A DNA stretch of 64,000 bases from Flavobacterium psychrophilum (GTDB lineage: Bacteria; Bacteroidota; Bacteroidia; Flavobacteriales; Flavobacteriaceae). Made by a program: the position numbers and the translations under genes. Below, in pieces: positions 50,869-62,200 of the stretch; the stretch's first letter is position 1, and every line of letters starts with the position of its first letter. The notes beneath the pieces were generated by a model, which saw nothing but the letters and a program-made list of their open reading frames with translations, made no database searches and had not been told where the DNA came from. The stretch spans positions 3,720,001 through 3,784,000 of the forward strand of contig CP012388.1 in NCBI GenBank assembly GCA_001708385.1. Reading direction: 5' to 3'.

Positions 50869-51978
50869 TCACTTCTTCACTTCAGAATACGGCTTTTTGT
50901 AAAGTTTCATCAGTTCAGATCCAACAAATTTCTTTTCATTGATACCATCCCATTCTTTGATCTTGTTACCGTTCCATAGATAAACCACACCGGGAGTATC
51001 GTTGCTGTTACCAAGCACTTTCCAGAATGTAATAATATCAATCACCTTGTATGGATACTGTGTACCTGCAAACTTAAAGAAGTCAGGAATCAGGTCGGCT
51101 TCCTCATCCATAAAGATAATTTCAAGCTCAGGGAAATCTTTATTTTTAGCTTTCATTGCTGTAAGCTCTTTTGCTGTTTCACGGCAATGGTCGCAACCCG
51201 GAGCAAATAATCCTATAATTTTTTTGCCTTTATCGGCATTAGCGAAATATTGCGAGTAGATCGATTTTACAGCTTTAGGTTCATCTGCAGTTGGTTTTGC
51301 TTCTGTAGCCGGAGCAGCAGTTGCAGCAGCCTCTGTAGTTTGTGCTGGTACTTCAACAGCAGGAGCGGTCGCAGTAGAATCTGCAGTAACAGTATTGGTG
51401 AAATCTGTAGTTCCGGAAGGTATCGCTTCCGGTTCGGCAGCAACAGGTTCGTGTTGTCTTGGCTGAATAGGAGCTACCATATATACCATTAGTATAGATG
51501 CCAGTGTAACGGTAGTAACTACCCAGAAATTGTTTTTATCAGATCCGGCAGGCAGTAATCTGTATAGCCAAACCAATAATCCAACTGCAACTATATTTTT
51601 AATGATAGCTTCAACAGGAGTCATAGGTAAAAGGCTGCCGAAGCATCCGCAATTTCCTGCGTTACCGTTGGTTATAGTGTCAATCGTTAGGTGGATAATA
51701 AAAACAACTAAAAGCAGTATTGTTGCAGGAATTACAAAACGCCTTAAAAAATGACGCTGTAGTATAAGTAACCCAAGTGCAAACTCAATTCCGATAAGCG
51801 TTCTTGAAAAATAGGATGCCAGTCCTTCAGAGAATCCCATTGGGTAAAGTGACTTTACCTCAAAAGTAGAGATTGCAAAATAGGGCGACGGATACATTTT
51901 GGCTACCGCCGAAATAAGGAATAAAAAGGCAACAACAACCTGTATTGCTATTGGAATATATTTTTTAGAATTATTCAT
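50869..51978 (-). CDS. DoxX/MauE-like membrane protein fused to a thioredoxin-like domain (BT_3928 type)
   Basis: 369 aa. The N-terminal half has four to five transmembrane segments, with NGNAGNCGCFGS between helices (paired Cys as in MauE/DoxX-like oxidoreductases). A low-complexity Ala/Thr/Glu/Pro linker follows (about 178-235), then a thioredoxin-fold domain with CDHC (PGCDHCRET). This matches the conserved Bacteroidetes BT_3928-type family. Possibly moves reducing power across the inner membrane to envelope thiol proteins such as the TlpA-like protein in the same operon; this is an inference. Confidence 0.85.
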   Translation of the reverse strand: MNNSKKYIPIAIQVVVAFLFLISAVAKMYPSPYFAISTFEVKSLYPMGFSEGLASYFSRTLIGIEFALGLLILQRHFLRRFVIPATILLLVVFIIHLTIDTITNGNAGNCGCFGSLLPMTPVEAIIKNIVAVGLLVWLYRLLPAGSDKNNFWVVTTVTLASILMVYMVAPIQPRQHEPVAAEPEAIPSGTTDFTNTVTADSTATAPAVEVPAQTTEAAATAAPATEAKPTADEPKAVKSIYSQYFANADKGKKIIGLFAPGCDHCRETAKELTAMKAKNKDFPELEIIFMDEEADLIPDFFKFAGTQYPYKVIDIITFWKVLGNSNDTPGVVYLWNGNKIKEWDGINEKKFVGSELMKLYKKPYSEVKK

Positions 51979-52036
51979 CTGGTAAAAGTTTTTCTCAAAA
52001 ATAAAGCTTAAGCCGTCTCTATTTGTTAATGAGTTG

Positions 52037-52579
52037 TTATTGACCGAATTTACTTAAGATTAACGCAAACACAGCATAGTTTATCATATCCTGGTAATTG
52101 GCATCAATGCCTTCAGACACAAGTGTTTTACCTTTGTTATCTTCAATTTGCTTCACGCGAAGCAGTTTTTGTAATATCAGGTCCGTCAGTGAGCTTACAC
52201 GCATATCCCTCCATGCCTCTCCATAATCGTGGTTTTTGGCTTCCATAAGGGTTTTAGTAAGGTGTAGCTTTTCATCATACAGGCGTGTAGCTTCCTCAAC
52301 ATCAAGGTCGGGCTGGTCGGCTACACCTTTTTCAAGCTGTATTAATGCCATTATAGAGTAGTTAATGATACCTATAAACTCACCGGTTTCATCTTCGTCG
52401 ATCTTACGTACTTCATTTTCCTGAAGGCTGCGTATGCGCTGTGCCTTTATAAATATCTGGTCGGTAAGCGATGGTAGCCTGAGTATGCGCCATGCACTTC
52501 CGTAATCTTTCATTTTGTTGATGTAAAGCTGCCTGCAAATGGCAATGACGCCATCATATTCCTGAGAAGTATTACTCAT
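52037..52579 (-). CDS. DUF1599 protein
   Basis: 180 aa. Two internal repeats of one ~75-residue helical unit: KMKDYGSAWRILRLPSLTDQI (about 16-36) and AKNHDYGEAWRDMRVSSLTDLI (about 116-137). Domain of unknown function, common in Bacteroidetes, resembling MazG-like all-alpha folds only loosely. First gene of the leftward operon ending in tpiA; divergent from folP. Confidence 0.88.
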   Translation of the reverse strand: MSNTSQEYDGVIAICRQLYINKMKDYGSAWRILRLPSLTDQIFIKAQRIRSLQENEVRKIDEDETGEFIGIINYSIMALIQLEKGVADQPDLDVEEATRLYDEKLHLTKTLMEAKNHDYGEAWRDMRVSSLTDLILQKLLRVKQIEDNKGKTLVSEGIDANYQDMINYAVFALILSKFGQ

Positions 52580-52587
52580 TTAAGTAG

Positions 52588-52595
52588 TATCTTTG
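52588..52595 (+). promoter_or_regulatory. Candidate -7 box for folP
   Basis: TATCTTTG, 68 bp before the folP ATG. No TTG at the expected distance, so only the box supports it. Confidence 0.35.
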
Positions 52596-52663
52596 TGTGT
52601 GAAATTTTTTCAAATGTAATAAAAAAGCCCCCCAAAGGCAAGGGCGATTTAAAATTAGAGGTT

Positions 52664-53494
52664 ATGTTCATCAACTGCAAAGGCACACTTGTAGATTTGT
52701 CGGTACCCAGAATAATGGGAATATTAAATTGCACCCCCGATTCTTTTTTTGACGGAGGCAGTTATAAAAACGAAAGCGATTTTTTAAAACAGGCCGAAAA
52801 GCTTCTTTCCGATGGTGCCGATTTTATAGATATCGGTGCGTATTCCTCTAAACCTAATGCTGATTTTGTTTCGGAAGAAGAAGAGGTTGCACGCATGGTG
52901 CCCGTGGTAGAACTGGTGCTGAAACACTTTCCGGATACCTTAATTTCGGTAGATACTTTTCGTGCTGCCATTGCCAAGGCAGCGGTAGAAAGCGGCGCAG
53001 CCATTGTAAATGATATTGCCGCAGGAATGCTGGACGATAAAATGCTGGAAACCGTAGGGAAGCTTAAAGTACCTTATATTATGATGCACATGCGCGGTAC
53101 ACCGCAAACCATGGTAAATCTGACGCAGTATGATGATATAGTTCAGGAGATGCTGCAATATTTTGGAGAGAGGATAGATGCAGCACGCCATTTTGCCATT
53201 GACGACATTATTGTAGATCCCGGATTTGGGTTTGCAAAAACCTTAGCTCAGAATTATGAGGTGCTTAATAAGATGGAATTGTTTCAGATGACTGGATTGC
53301 CAATACTGGCGGGAATGTCGCGAAAGTCTATGATCTATAAGCTGCTAGGAACAACACCTCAGGAAGCCCTTAACGGAACTACAGTTCTCAATACACTGGC
53401 ATTGAGTAAAGGTGCTACATTACTAAGGGTGCATGATGTTAAGGAGGCAGTTGAAACCGTAAAGATTTATAATCAGTTAGGAATTACAAATTAG
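52664..53494 (+). CDS. folP: Dihydropteroate synthase
   Basis: 276 aa from the ATG at 52664; the frame reaches 52595 but the upstream residues lie in the leader. Condenses pABA with pterin pyrophosphate in folate synthesis. Motifs: MGILNCTPDSFFDGG (first loop), DIGAYSSKP, SVDTFRAA, MHMRGTPQTM, DPGFGFAKT. Target of sulfonamides. Confidence 0.97.
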   Translation: MFINCKGTLVDLSVPRIMGILNCTPDSFFDGGSYKNESDFLKQAEKLLSDGADFIDIGAYSSKPNADFVSEEEEVARMVPVVELVLKHFPDTLISVDTFRAAIAKAAVESGAAIVNDIAAGMLDDKMLETVGKLKVPYIMMHMRGTPQTMVNLTQYDDIVQEMLQYFGERIDAARHFAIDDIIVDPGFGFAKTLAQNYEVLNKMELFQMTGLPILAGMSRKSMIYKLLGTTPQEALNGTTVLNTLALSKGATLLRVHDVKEAVETVKIYNQLGITN

Positions 53495-53499
53495 GAATT

Positions 53500-53802
53500 A
53501 TGAAAGCTATAGCCGTTTTAATTATAGCCCTACTTTTTGCGGGTTGCCGGCAGTCAAATTCAGAAATTGCATCGGGCAGGCAGTGGAAAGCCGATACTAA
53601 TAATTTGATTGGCGATTTTATAACTTTTTCGAAGGATAAGAATAAAGGACTATATGTAGAAAACGATACTATTTATTTTGATGGTAAGCCCAAAGCATTA
53701 CTTATCTCAACTTCCTATTATGTTGATCATTATGTTATGATAGTGAATTCAATCGATCACAAAACATCTGCCCGATATGTAGATAAAGGACGGGCTAAAT
53801 AG
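53500..53802 (+). CDS. Small lipoprotein of unknown function
   Basis: 100 aa. Lipobox LFAGC (Cys16). The mature part has a YFDGKPKALLIST beta-type segment. Five bases after folP, so likely cotranscribed; no function can be assigned. Confidence 0.65.
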   Translation: MKAIAVLIIALLFAGCRQSNSEIASGRQWKADTNNLIGDFITFSKDKNKGLYVENDTIYFDGKPKALLISTSYYVDHYVMIVNSIDHKTSARYVDKGRAK

Positions 53803-53855
53803 CGCTATATTATATGTACTAATGATCGAATAACAAAATCCACAAATAGCCAGAC

Positions 53856-54329
53856 CTACTGATGATGGTACGGTTCATTCCTCAATATGGTGAATGCCCT
53901 GTATACCTGCTCTATAAAGAACAAACGCACCATTTGGTGGGAGAATGTCATTAACGACAAAGATATCTTGCCCTGTGCTTTGCTATACACTTCCTGGCTA
54001 AAGCCATAGGGACCGCCTATAACAAATACCAGTGTTTTAATACCCGAATTCATTTTCTTCTGCAATTCTTCCGAAAATCCTACGCTACTAAAATTCTTGC
54101 CGTTTTCATCCAGTAAGATTAACTGATCGGTAGGGGATAGCTTAGATAATATCAACTCGCCTTCTTTTTCCTTTTGCTGTGCCTCACTAAGGTTCTTTAC
54201 GTTTTTGATGTCGGGAATAATCTCCAGGTCAAATTTTACGTAAAAAGACAGTCGCTTGGTATAATCGTCTATAAGCTGCTGAAGTGCTTTATTGTCGGTT
54301 TTGCCTATGGCAAGAAGTTTAATGTTCAT
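53856..54329 (-). CDS. rlmH: 23S rRNA pseudouridine-1915 N3-methyltransferase
   Basis: 157 aa, full SPOUT-type RlmH: KLLAIGKTDNKALQQLI start, SAM knot FVIGGPYGF (about 103-111), SLSLMTFSHQMVRLFFIEQVYRAFTI and the closing NEPYHH. Methylates m3-pseudouridine in helix 69 of 23S rRNA. The gene next to it upstream codes for an AlgJ-like protein. Confidence 0.97.
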   Translation of the reverse strand: MNIKLLAIGKTDNKALQQLIDDYTKRLSFYVKFDLEIIPDIKNVKNLSEAQQKEKEGELILSKLSPTDQLILLDENGKNFSSVGFSEELQKKMNSGIKTLVFVIGGPYGFSQEVYSKAQGKISLSLMTFSHQMVRLFFIEQVYRAFTILRNEPYHHQ

Positions 54330-54367
54330 GGAATTGGCTGTGAATATAAGCGCAAAAATAAGAAAAC

Positions 54368-55375
54368 TTATTTACTATAAATTTCAGACATTATAGCTGT
54401 GGCGACATGCGGCCTGTAATGCGAATTTTCGTAATAGTTTCTGTAATCTTCCGTAATACTGTTTATGCCTGAGAAATCAAATACAGTTTCACTTCCAAAT
54501 AGCTTCTTCAGGTAGGCGAGGTCGGCAACGTTTAGCTTTTGCTGATCGTAAAGAGGATTGATTATAATCTTATATTTTGTACCCTGCTTCTTAAATATCC
54601 TGGCAATTTCTGAAAGCATTTCTTTCTGGTTCTTCTTGATGACAACAGGCGAATATTTTTGTATAGCTTCCCTTTTATGGAAAACTTTCATAACATAGGG
54701 CGTATAGAAAGTGCCATCGGCAATTCTCTTTTCATCAGCTATGTGACGCATCTCATTGGTATATTTATCGTATTGATAAGTTATCGGACGCAATGCCGTT
54801 TCCGTCATATAAGGTTCAAGTTTCCCTGTTACTTTGTGTTCAATGTAGATTGGTAAAAACTCATATGAAAGCGTAGCCCTTAAGAATTGCAGGTGAAAGT
54901 TGGCGATGTTGTTGTAACCCGTAAGCTGTGGCGATATGGCAAAAAGATGCCCGTCGAGGCTTTTGTCCCTTTCCAGTATTAAATGATCTAATACCAGCAG
55001 CACATTGTTCATCTTTTCATTTTTACGGTCTATATACTGTACCTTTTTATAAATGCCGTACATGGTCTCTGCAGAAGCATCAAAATGATAGGGCTTACTA
55101 TTGGCAGGCAGGTATTTCTTCCATATTGCTGTTTCATAAAAAATGGATCGCGAATTGCCAAAAATAAACGAGTCGTAATGCTCATCTTTATATCGGTTAT
55201 CGTAGTTAGTTGTGCTTACGTAATCTTTATCTAACGGAGGGCTTAAGGTGCTGCTCTGTTCATAAAAATTATCGTAGTACCATATCACCTTAAATGGATC
55301 CACCCATGCATAGATCATCAACACCATAAGTAGTGGTGTAAAAAACTTAAGCAGAAGGATGAATAACTTTTTCAT
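54368..55375 (-). CDS. Membrane-anchored SGNH/AlgJ-like protein, partner of the MBOAT
   Basis: 335 aa. One N-terminal signal anchor (FFTPLLMVLMIYAW). Then a weak SGNH hydrolase pattern: FGNSRSIFYE (Gly-Asn-Ser in block I position) and a C-terminal NSHYRPHVA with the His of the last block. MBOAT O-acyltransferases often need such an AlgJ/AlgX or DltD-like partner outside the cytosol. It starts 2 bp after the MBOAT gene ends, so they are coupled. Confidence 0.75.
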   Translation of the reverse strand: MKKLFILLLKFFTPLLMVLMIYAWVDPFKVIWYYDNFYEQSSTLSPPLDKDYVSTTNYDNRYKDEHYDSFIFGNSRSIFYETAIWKKYLPANSKPYHFDASAETMYGIYKKVQYIDRKNEKMNNVLLVLDHLILERDKSLDGHLFAISPQLTGYNNIANFHLQFLRATLSYEFLPIYIEHKVTGKLEPYMTETALRPITYQYDKYTNEMRHIADEKRIADGTFYTPYVMKVFHKREAIQKYSPVVIKKNQKEMLSEIARIFKKQGTKYKIIINPLYDQQKLNVADLAYLKKLFGSETVFDFSGINSITEDYRNYYENSHYRPHVATAIMSEIYSK

Positions 55376-55377
55376 AT

Positions 55378-56826
55378 CTAAAACTGGAAATAAATAAATT
55401 GCTGTTCTTTACCGGCATACATAACTATTGCAGCAATCAGGATATAATAAAATGCCCACCGTACAGGACGTTTCCATGTAAGCCCGAAACATTTTATAGC
55501 GTATTTTTCCTCACGCCCCAGCCATTCTATAAAAAGGAAAAGAAGCGTTACAGCTATTAAAACCAATCCCTTTTTCTTTTCTTCAAAATCGGGAGCATAA
55601 AACAGACTCCGTGAAAACAGTGTGCCTATATAGCTAAAAGCATGGGTTATGTTTTCTGACCTGAAAAATATACGTGAAAATGCCGTTAGCCCGAACGTAA
55701 TTACTATACCTGTAACTTCCCTGAATGATGGGAGCAATTTTCCTTTGGCAACAATTTCAAGATTGTTACGGTGCCTGTTCGTTAATAACAATGGCAGGAA
55801 ATAAATAGCATTTAAGGTACCCCATGCAATAAACGTCCAGTTGGCACCATGCCAGAACCCGCTAAGTATAAAGATGATGAATATATTCCTTATCTGTTTA
55901 AACTTCGTTGTCCTGCTCCCTCCAAGGGGTATGTAAACATAATCCCTGAACCAGCTGGAAAGCGAAATATGCCATCTGCGATAAAACTCTGCAATGTCTC
56001 TTGAAAAATAAGGGTAAGCAAAATTACGAAGCAGGTCAATACCGAAAAGCCTTGCGGTTCCCAGTGCAATGTCTGAATATCCTGAAAAGTCACCGTACAT
56101 CTGGAAGGTGAAAAACAAAGCGCCAAAAACAAGGCTGCTTCCGTTGAGGTTTTCCGAATTATTGAATATCTCGTTGGCGTAATGTGCACACTGATCGGCA
56201 ATAACAATTTTTTTAAATAGTCCCCACAATATCTGGCGCAGGCCATCTTTCATATTGTCAAGATTAAAAACGCGTTCACGTTTTACTTGCGGCAACAGGT
56301 GGGTGGCACGTTCTATAGGGCCAGCGACTAATAGCGGAAAGAAACTCACGAACAGGCCGTAATCAATAAAATTCTTCTCTGCCGATATCCGGTTCTTGTA
56401 GATATCGATAACATAAGATAAGCCGTGAAAAGTATAAAATGATATTCCTACCGGAAGGATAATGGCTAACGTTGTAGGATGCACTGTAAAACCAACTCCC
56501 GATAATGCCTGTGCAAAAGACTCGGCAAAGAAATTATAATATTTAAATACGCCAAGAAACCCCAAATTGGCAGTGATGCTTAACCAAAACCAGAATTTAC
56601 GTGCCTTTTGGTTTTGGGTATTCTCCATTTTTAATCCGGTATAATAATCCAGAAGGGTAGAGAAGAGCAGTAAGAAAAGAAAACGCCAGTCCCAACACGC
56701 GTAAAAAAAATAGCTTGCCGCAAGCAGCAACACGTTTTGTGTACGTATGTTTTTTGGGCCTATCCACCAGTACAGTAAAAATACTATCGGAAGAAAAAAA
56801 GCAAACTGTATGGAGTTAAAAAGCAT
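55378..56826 (-). CDS. MBOAT-family O-acyltransferase (AlgI/DltB-like)
   Basis: 482 aa with about 10-12 transmembrane segments. AlgI-type landmarks: FFYACWDWRFLFLLL, GISFYTFHGLSYVID, FPLLVAGPIERA, and the catalytic His in SGFWHGANWTFIAWG. It transfers acyl groups, probably acetyl, across the membrane to a cell-surface glycan together with the following gene. The target polymer is unknown; no alginate or teichoic acid genes are nearby. Confidence 0.9.
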   Translation of the reverse strand: MLFNSIQFAFFLPIVFLLYWWIGPKNIRTQNVLLLAASYFFYACWDWRFLFLLLFSTLLDYYTGLKMENTQNQKARKFWFWLSITANLGFLGVFKYYNFFAESFAQALSGVGFTVHPTTLAIILPVGISFYTFHGLSYVIDIYKNRISAEKNFIDYGLFVSFFPLLVAGPIERATHLLPQVKRERVFNLDNMKDGLRQILWGLFKKIVIADQCAHYANEIFNNSENLNGSSLVFGALFFTFQMYGDFSGYSDIALGTARLFGIDLLRNFAYPYFSRDIAEFYRRWHISLSSWFRDYVYIPLGGSRTTKFKQIRNIFIIFILSGFWHGANWTFIAWGTLNAIYFLPLLLTNRHRNNLEIVAKGKLLPSFREVTGIVITFGLTAFSRIFFRSENITHAFSYIGTLFSRSLFYAPDFEEKKKGLVLIAVTLLFLFIEWLGREEKYAIKCFGLTWKRPVRWAFYYILIAAIVMYAGKEQQFIYFQF

Positions 56827-56845
56827 TTAATAGAATTGGCTATGG

Positions 56846-57352
56846 TTACTTAACCCTTTTTTGTTTGGCTAAGACAATATACTTTTTACCGCATTCGGTA
56901 AATACAGTGTAGCTATTCATAACGTTTCCACTATTCTGAATATGGATGGTATCATTTTTTACCATTATCGCAACACCTACTGGTAATTCCTGTTCTGTGT
57001 CGGTTGTTTCCTCATTGCTTATGTCACCTTCATATTCATCCCAGGTAATGCCTTCAAGAGTTAGTAATGCACCTTCTTCTTCCTGCTGAAAGCTCGCGTT
57101 GCCTTTTAAATCACGTTTATCGGTAATCAGTTCATAGCTGTAACCTGTAGCTTTTTGTTTCAGGATAATAGAAAAGTCACAGGTTTCTGTGGTTGTGCTA
57201 TCGTTAAGAACATTATAGGTCCCCGAAAAATCATTTTGAGGAGTAAGCTGTAAAACTTCTTGTTTTACGGGAGGCTGCTCTCTCGATTTGTCAGAAACTT
57301 CCTGGCAGGACACGGCAAAAGCCATAACCGCAATAACTAAGATGGCTTTCAT
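56846..57352 (-). CDS. Lipoprotein of unknown function
   Basis: 168 aa. Lipobox AVSC (Cys16). The mature part forms beta strands (FSGTYNVLND; YSYELITDKRD; LTLEGITWDEYEGD) as in small calycin-like lipoproteins. It lies between ligA (2 bp) and the MBOAT gene and is probably cotranscribed. No function assigned. Confidence 0.7.
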   Translation of the reverse strand: MKAILVIAVMAFAVSCQEVSDKSREQPPVKQEVLQLTPQNDFSGTYNVLNDSTTTETCDFSIILKQKATGYSYELITDKRDLKGNASFQQEEEGALLTLEGITWDEYEGDISNEETTDTEQELPVGVAIMVKNDTIHIQNSGNVMNSYTVFTECGKKYIVLAKQKRVK

Positions 57353-57354
57353 GA

Positions 57355-59655
<2,301 letters not shown>

Positions 59656-60123
59656 CTAAAACATATCTTCGAGCTGCTGGTATAAAACACCATCACTCAA
59701 TATAGCACCCTGTTCAATAAGGTTAAAAATTTCAAGGCTTCGGTCTTCGCCGAAATCTTTTTTGCCCCTCGTAAGGTGCACATCGTCAGAGAAAATATTC
59801 TCGTTAAGCCATTGCAGTCCGCCTTCCGTTAAAAAGTCGGCGTGCGAGTTGTGTGCGTGTATCACAATGCTTTCCATTCCGGTTTTGTCCAGTTTAAAAA
59901 GGAAAATATGATTTTTAGAGTAATGCTCCAGCCACTCGGCTTTTTCCAGTACGTTATCCCATATAAGGTCAGAGAACACATCAATTTCCTGTTCTGCGAC
60001 TTCGGGTTTTTCCTCTTTCAGGGTATCCCATTCGGCTTTATCGATAGATTGCGATGCCAGGAAACGAACAAATTCCGGGTGTAGTTCTTCCAGTTGTTCT
60101 TTAGTTAGTCTTGCGTATTTCAT
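59656..60123 (-). CDS. DUF6495 family protein
   Basis: 155 aa. Starts MKYARLTKEQLEELHPEFVRFLASQSI, typical of this Flavobacteriaceae family, and is acidic and cytosolic. Contains a conserved HAHNSHADFLTEGG segment with three His that might bind metal. Function unknown. Confidence 0.8.
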   Translation of the reverse strand: MKYARLTKEQLEELHPEFVRFLASQSIDKAEWDTLKEEKPEVAEQEIDVFSDLIWDNVLEKAEWLEHYSKNHIFLFKLDKTGMESIVIHAHNSHADFLTEGGLQWLNENIFSDDVHLTRGKKDFGEDRSLEIFNLIEQGAILSDGVLYQQLEDMF

Positions 60124-60255
60124 GTTATTAGTTGCAAAGTTTCAAAGCTGCAAAGGTATTAAAAACTGTAGGTTCGTAATTTTTTTCCCGGCGCTATTTT
60201 TTATAGATTTTGCAATAGATTATTTTGTAATATAGGCGCAAAATTCAGTTTTATT

Positions 60256-60864
60256 ATGAAACAGTTATCCGGCTTCATTATGTTATTCATGGTGTGCGCT
60301 ACAAATGTGTTTAGTCAGAATATGCCGCCGGTCCTCACGGATGCAGATTGGGAAACATTATTCCCGTATCTCGAAAAAGAAGACTGGGGCGAAGTCGAAA
60401 AGATCACTTCGGGCTACCTTAAAAAGTTTACTAAAGAAAACGAGAATGGTAACGAAGCTGCAATTGTACGTTATATGTACTTGTCGGGGGTAGGAGGCCA
60501 GCTTGGTGATACAAATATCGATAAAGACCAGGCGATGAAAAAAGTAAAAGACCTGAAAGGGAAAAACATAATAACGCCGCCGCGAACATTCAGGATGGGT
60601 GGCATGTTTAATTTTTTCAGCTATAATGAGGATGAAAAAAAATGGAGTAAGTGTTTTTCGAACAGGGATAAAACCTCGATCTATTTTTTTGAATATTTTG
60701 ATATGTCTGATCCTGCAGCAATTCAAGAAGATTTTATGAGTAAGATGGAAGGGAAAACACTTCAGCTTAAGGGAAAGATAAATGAAATAAAAGCAGAGGG
60801 ATATGCTATGCCGCGTTTACGTATTGAGTATTCCGGGGTTGTGGTGTGGGATGTGGAAGATTAA
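60256..60864 (+). CDS. Exported protein of unknown function
   Basis: 202 aa. Signal peptide ends VFSQN. An N-terminal helical part (DWETLFPYLEKEDWGEVEKITSGYLKKF...GNEAAIVRYMYLSGVGG) looks like a TPR-type unit. The C-terminal part is beta-rich. No family recognised. Confidence 0.7.
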   Translation: MKQLSGFIMLFMVCATNVFSQNMPPVLTDADWETLFPYLEKEDWGEVEKITSGYLKKFTKENENGNEAAIVRYMYLSGVGGQLGDTNIDKDQAMKKVKDLKGKNIITPPRTFRMGGMFNFFSYNEDEKKWSKCFSNRDKTSIYFFEYFDMSDPAAIQEDFMSKMEGKTLQLKGKINEIKAEGYAMPRLRIEYSGVVVWDVED

Positions 60865-60869
60865 GAAAT

Positions 60870-60902
60870 GAAAAAAAGCCTTCCATTTGGAAGGCTTTTT
60901 TG
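60870..60902. terminator. Bidirectional terminator
   Basis: The 11-bp perfect stem AAAAGCCTTCC/GGAAGGCTTTT with ATTT loop separates the exported-protein gene from the opposing ribosomal operon. Confidence 0.93.
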
Positions 60903-60918
60903 TATATAATTCTGAGAA

Positions 60919-61365
60919 TTATTTTTCTTGCTCAGCAACGATTTCGTACGGAAGCTCAACAATAACGTCACGGTGTAGCCTTACGTTAGCAGTGTACTTT
61001 CCAGTACGCTTAACGATTCCGCTAGTGATGAATTTTTTGTCGATAGCCTGTCCGTTTTTCTCTAAAACTTCAGCGATATCAGCATTGGTTACAGAACCAA
61101 ATAGTTTTTCGCCACCTGCTTTAGCAGTAATTTTTATTTCGATAGCTTTAAGAGCTTCAGCAGTTGCTTTAGCATCGTTAACTACTTTTTGCTCTTTAAA
61201 AGCACGTTGTTTTAGGTTCTCAGCTAGTACTTTTTTAGCTGTTGGAGTTGCCATATGAGCAAATCCTTGTGGAATTAGGTAGTTACGGCCGTATCCTGCT
61301 TTTACAGTTACAACATCGTCTTTAAATCCTAAGTTCTGAACGTCTTGTTTAAGTATAAGTTCCAT
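60919..61365 (-). CDS. rplI: 50S ribosomal protein L9
   Basis: 148 aa. N-terminal GYGRNYLIPQGFA motif, long connecting helix (AENLKQRAFKEQKVVNDAKA), C-terminal domain GEKLFGSVTNADIAE. Third gene of rpsF-rpsR-rplI. Confidence 0.98.
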   Translation of the reverse strand: MELILKQDVQNLGFKDDVVTVKAGYGRNYLIPQGFAHMATPTAKKVLAENLKQRAFKEQKVVNDAKATAEALKAIEIKITAKAGGEKLFGSVTNADIAEVLEKNGQAIDKKFITSGIVKRTGKYTANVRLHRDVIVELPYEIVAEQEK

Positions 61366-61380
61366 AATCTTGACTCCTTT

Positions 61381-61677
61381 TTATTTTAATAAATCAGCCA
61401 CATATGGCATTAATGCTAAATGACGTGCCCTTTTTACAGCTACAGATACTTTTCTTTGGTATTTAAGTGATGTACCTGTTAAACGACGAGGAAGGATCTT
61501 ACCTTGCTCGTTAACAAATTTCAATAAGAAATCAGGATCTTTGTAATCTACATATTTGATACCTGATTTTTTGAAACGGCAATACTTTTTAGTCTTGTTC
61601 GTCTCTATATTTAAAGGCGTAAGATATCTGATATCCCCGTCTTTTTTTCCTTTAGCTGACTGTTCTATTGTTGACAT
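61381..61677 (-). CDS. rpsR: 30S ribosomal protein S18
   Basis: 98 aa. Contains [16 protein letters not shown], then [20 protein letters not shown] and [12 protein letters not shown], the conserved core. The N-terminus is about 20 residues longer than in E. coli, as is usual here. Starts 2 bp after rpsF ends. Confidence 0.97.
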   Translation of the reverse strand: MSTIEQSAKGKKDGDIRYLTPLNIETNKTKKYCRFKKSGIKYVDYKDPDFLLKFVNEQGKILPRRLTGTSLKYQRKVSVAVKRARHLALMPYVADLLK

Positions 61678-61679
61678 AA

Positions 61680-62024
61680 TTAGTTTGCTTTAGCTGCTTT
61701 AAGTTTTTCTCTTCTTCTTTCTGCCCAAGATATTGCGTGTTTGTCAAGGCTTACAGTTAAGAAACGCATAACTCTTTCGTCACGACGGAATTCAGTTTCA
61801 AATCCGATTAATACCTCAGCCGGAGCTTCAAATTGGAAAAGCGTGTAAAATCCGCTTTTTTTGTTCTGGATCTCGTAAGCTAATTTTTTTAAGCCCCAAT
61901 CCTCTTTTGCTACAAACTTGGCTCCTCTGGAAGTAAGAAAATCTTCAAACTTACTTACTGTTTCCTTTACCTGGGTTTCAGATAAAACGGGATTCAAGAT
62001 GAAAACAGTTTCATAGTGATTCAT
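61680..62024 (-). CDS. rpsF: 30S ribosomal protein S6
   Basis: 114 aa. [12 protein letters not shown] start, [24 protein letters not shown] and [13 protein letters not shown]. First gene of the S6-S18-L9 operon. S6 and S18 form a complex that in other bacteria binds its own leader; no such leader motif was recognised here. Confidence 0.97.
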   Translation of the reverse strand: MNHYETVFILNPVLSETQVKETVSKFEDFLTSRGAKFVAKEDWGLKKLAYEIQNKKSGFYTLFQFEAPAEVLIGFETEFRRDERVMRFLTVSLDKHAISWAERRREKLKAAKAN

Positions 62025-62057
62025 AATAAATATATTTATATGTTATAAAATTGGGTG

Positions 62058-62087
62058 CAAAAATAGTGATTTATATTTAATGTGCAA
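62058..62087 (-). promoter_or_regulatory. Promoter of rpsF-rpsR-rplI
   Basis: On the minus strand, TTG (62087-62085), 19-bp spacer and TATTTTTG (62065-62058): full match to the Bacteroidetes promoter, 33 bp before the rpsF start. Confidence 0.8.
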
Positions 62088-62200
62088 CACGTAAATTTGA
62101 ATTTTAAACTGTTAAAAAACCGTTTTTTTATTTATATTTGTATTCATCCAACCGAATACTAAAAAGATTTTACTAAACATTATTAACTTAAGAGCTGCTG

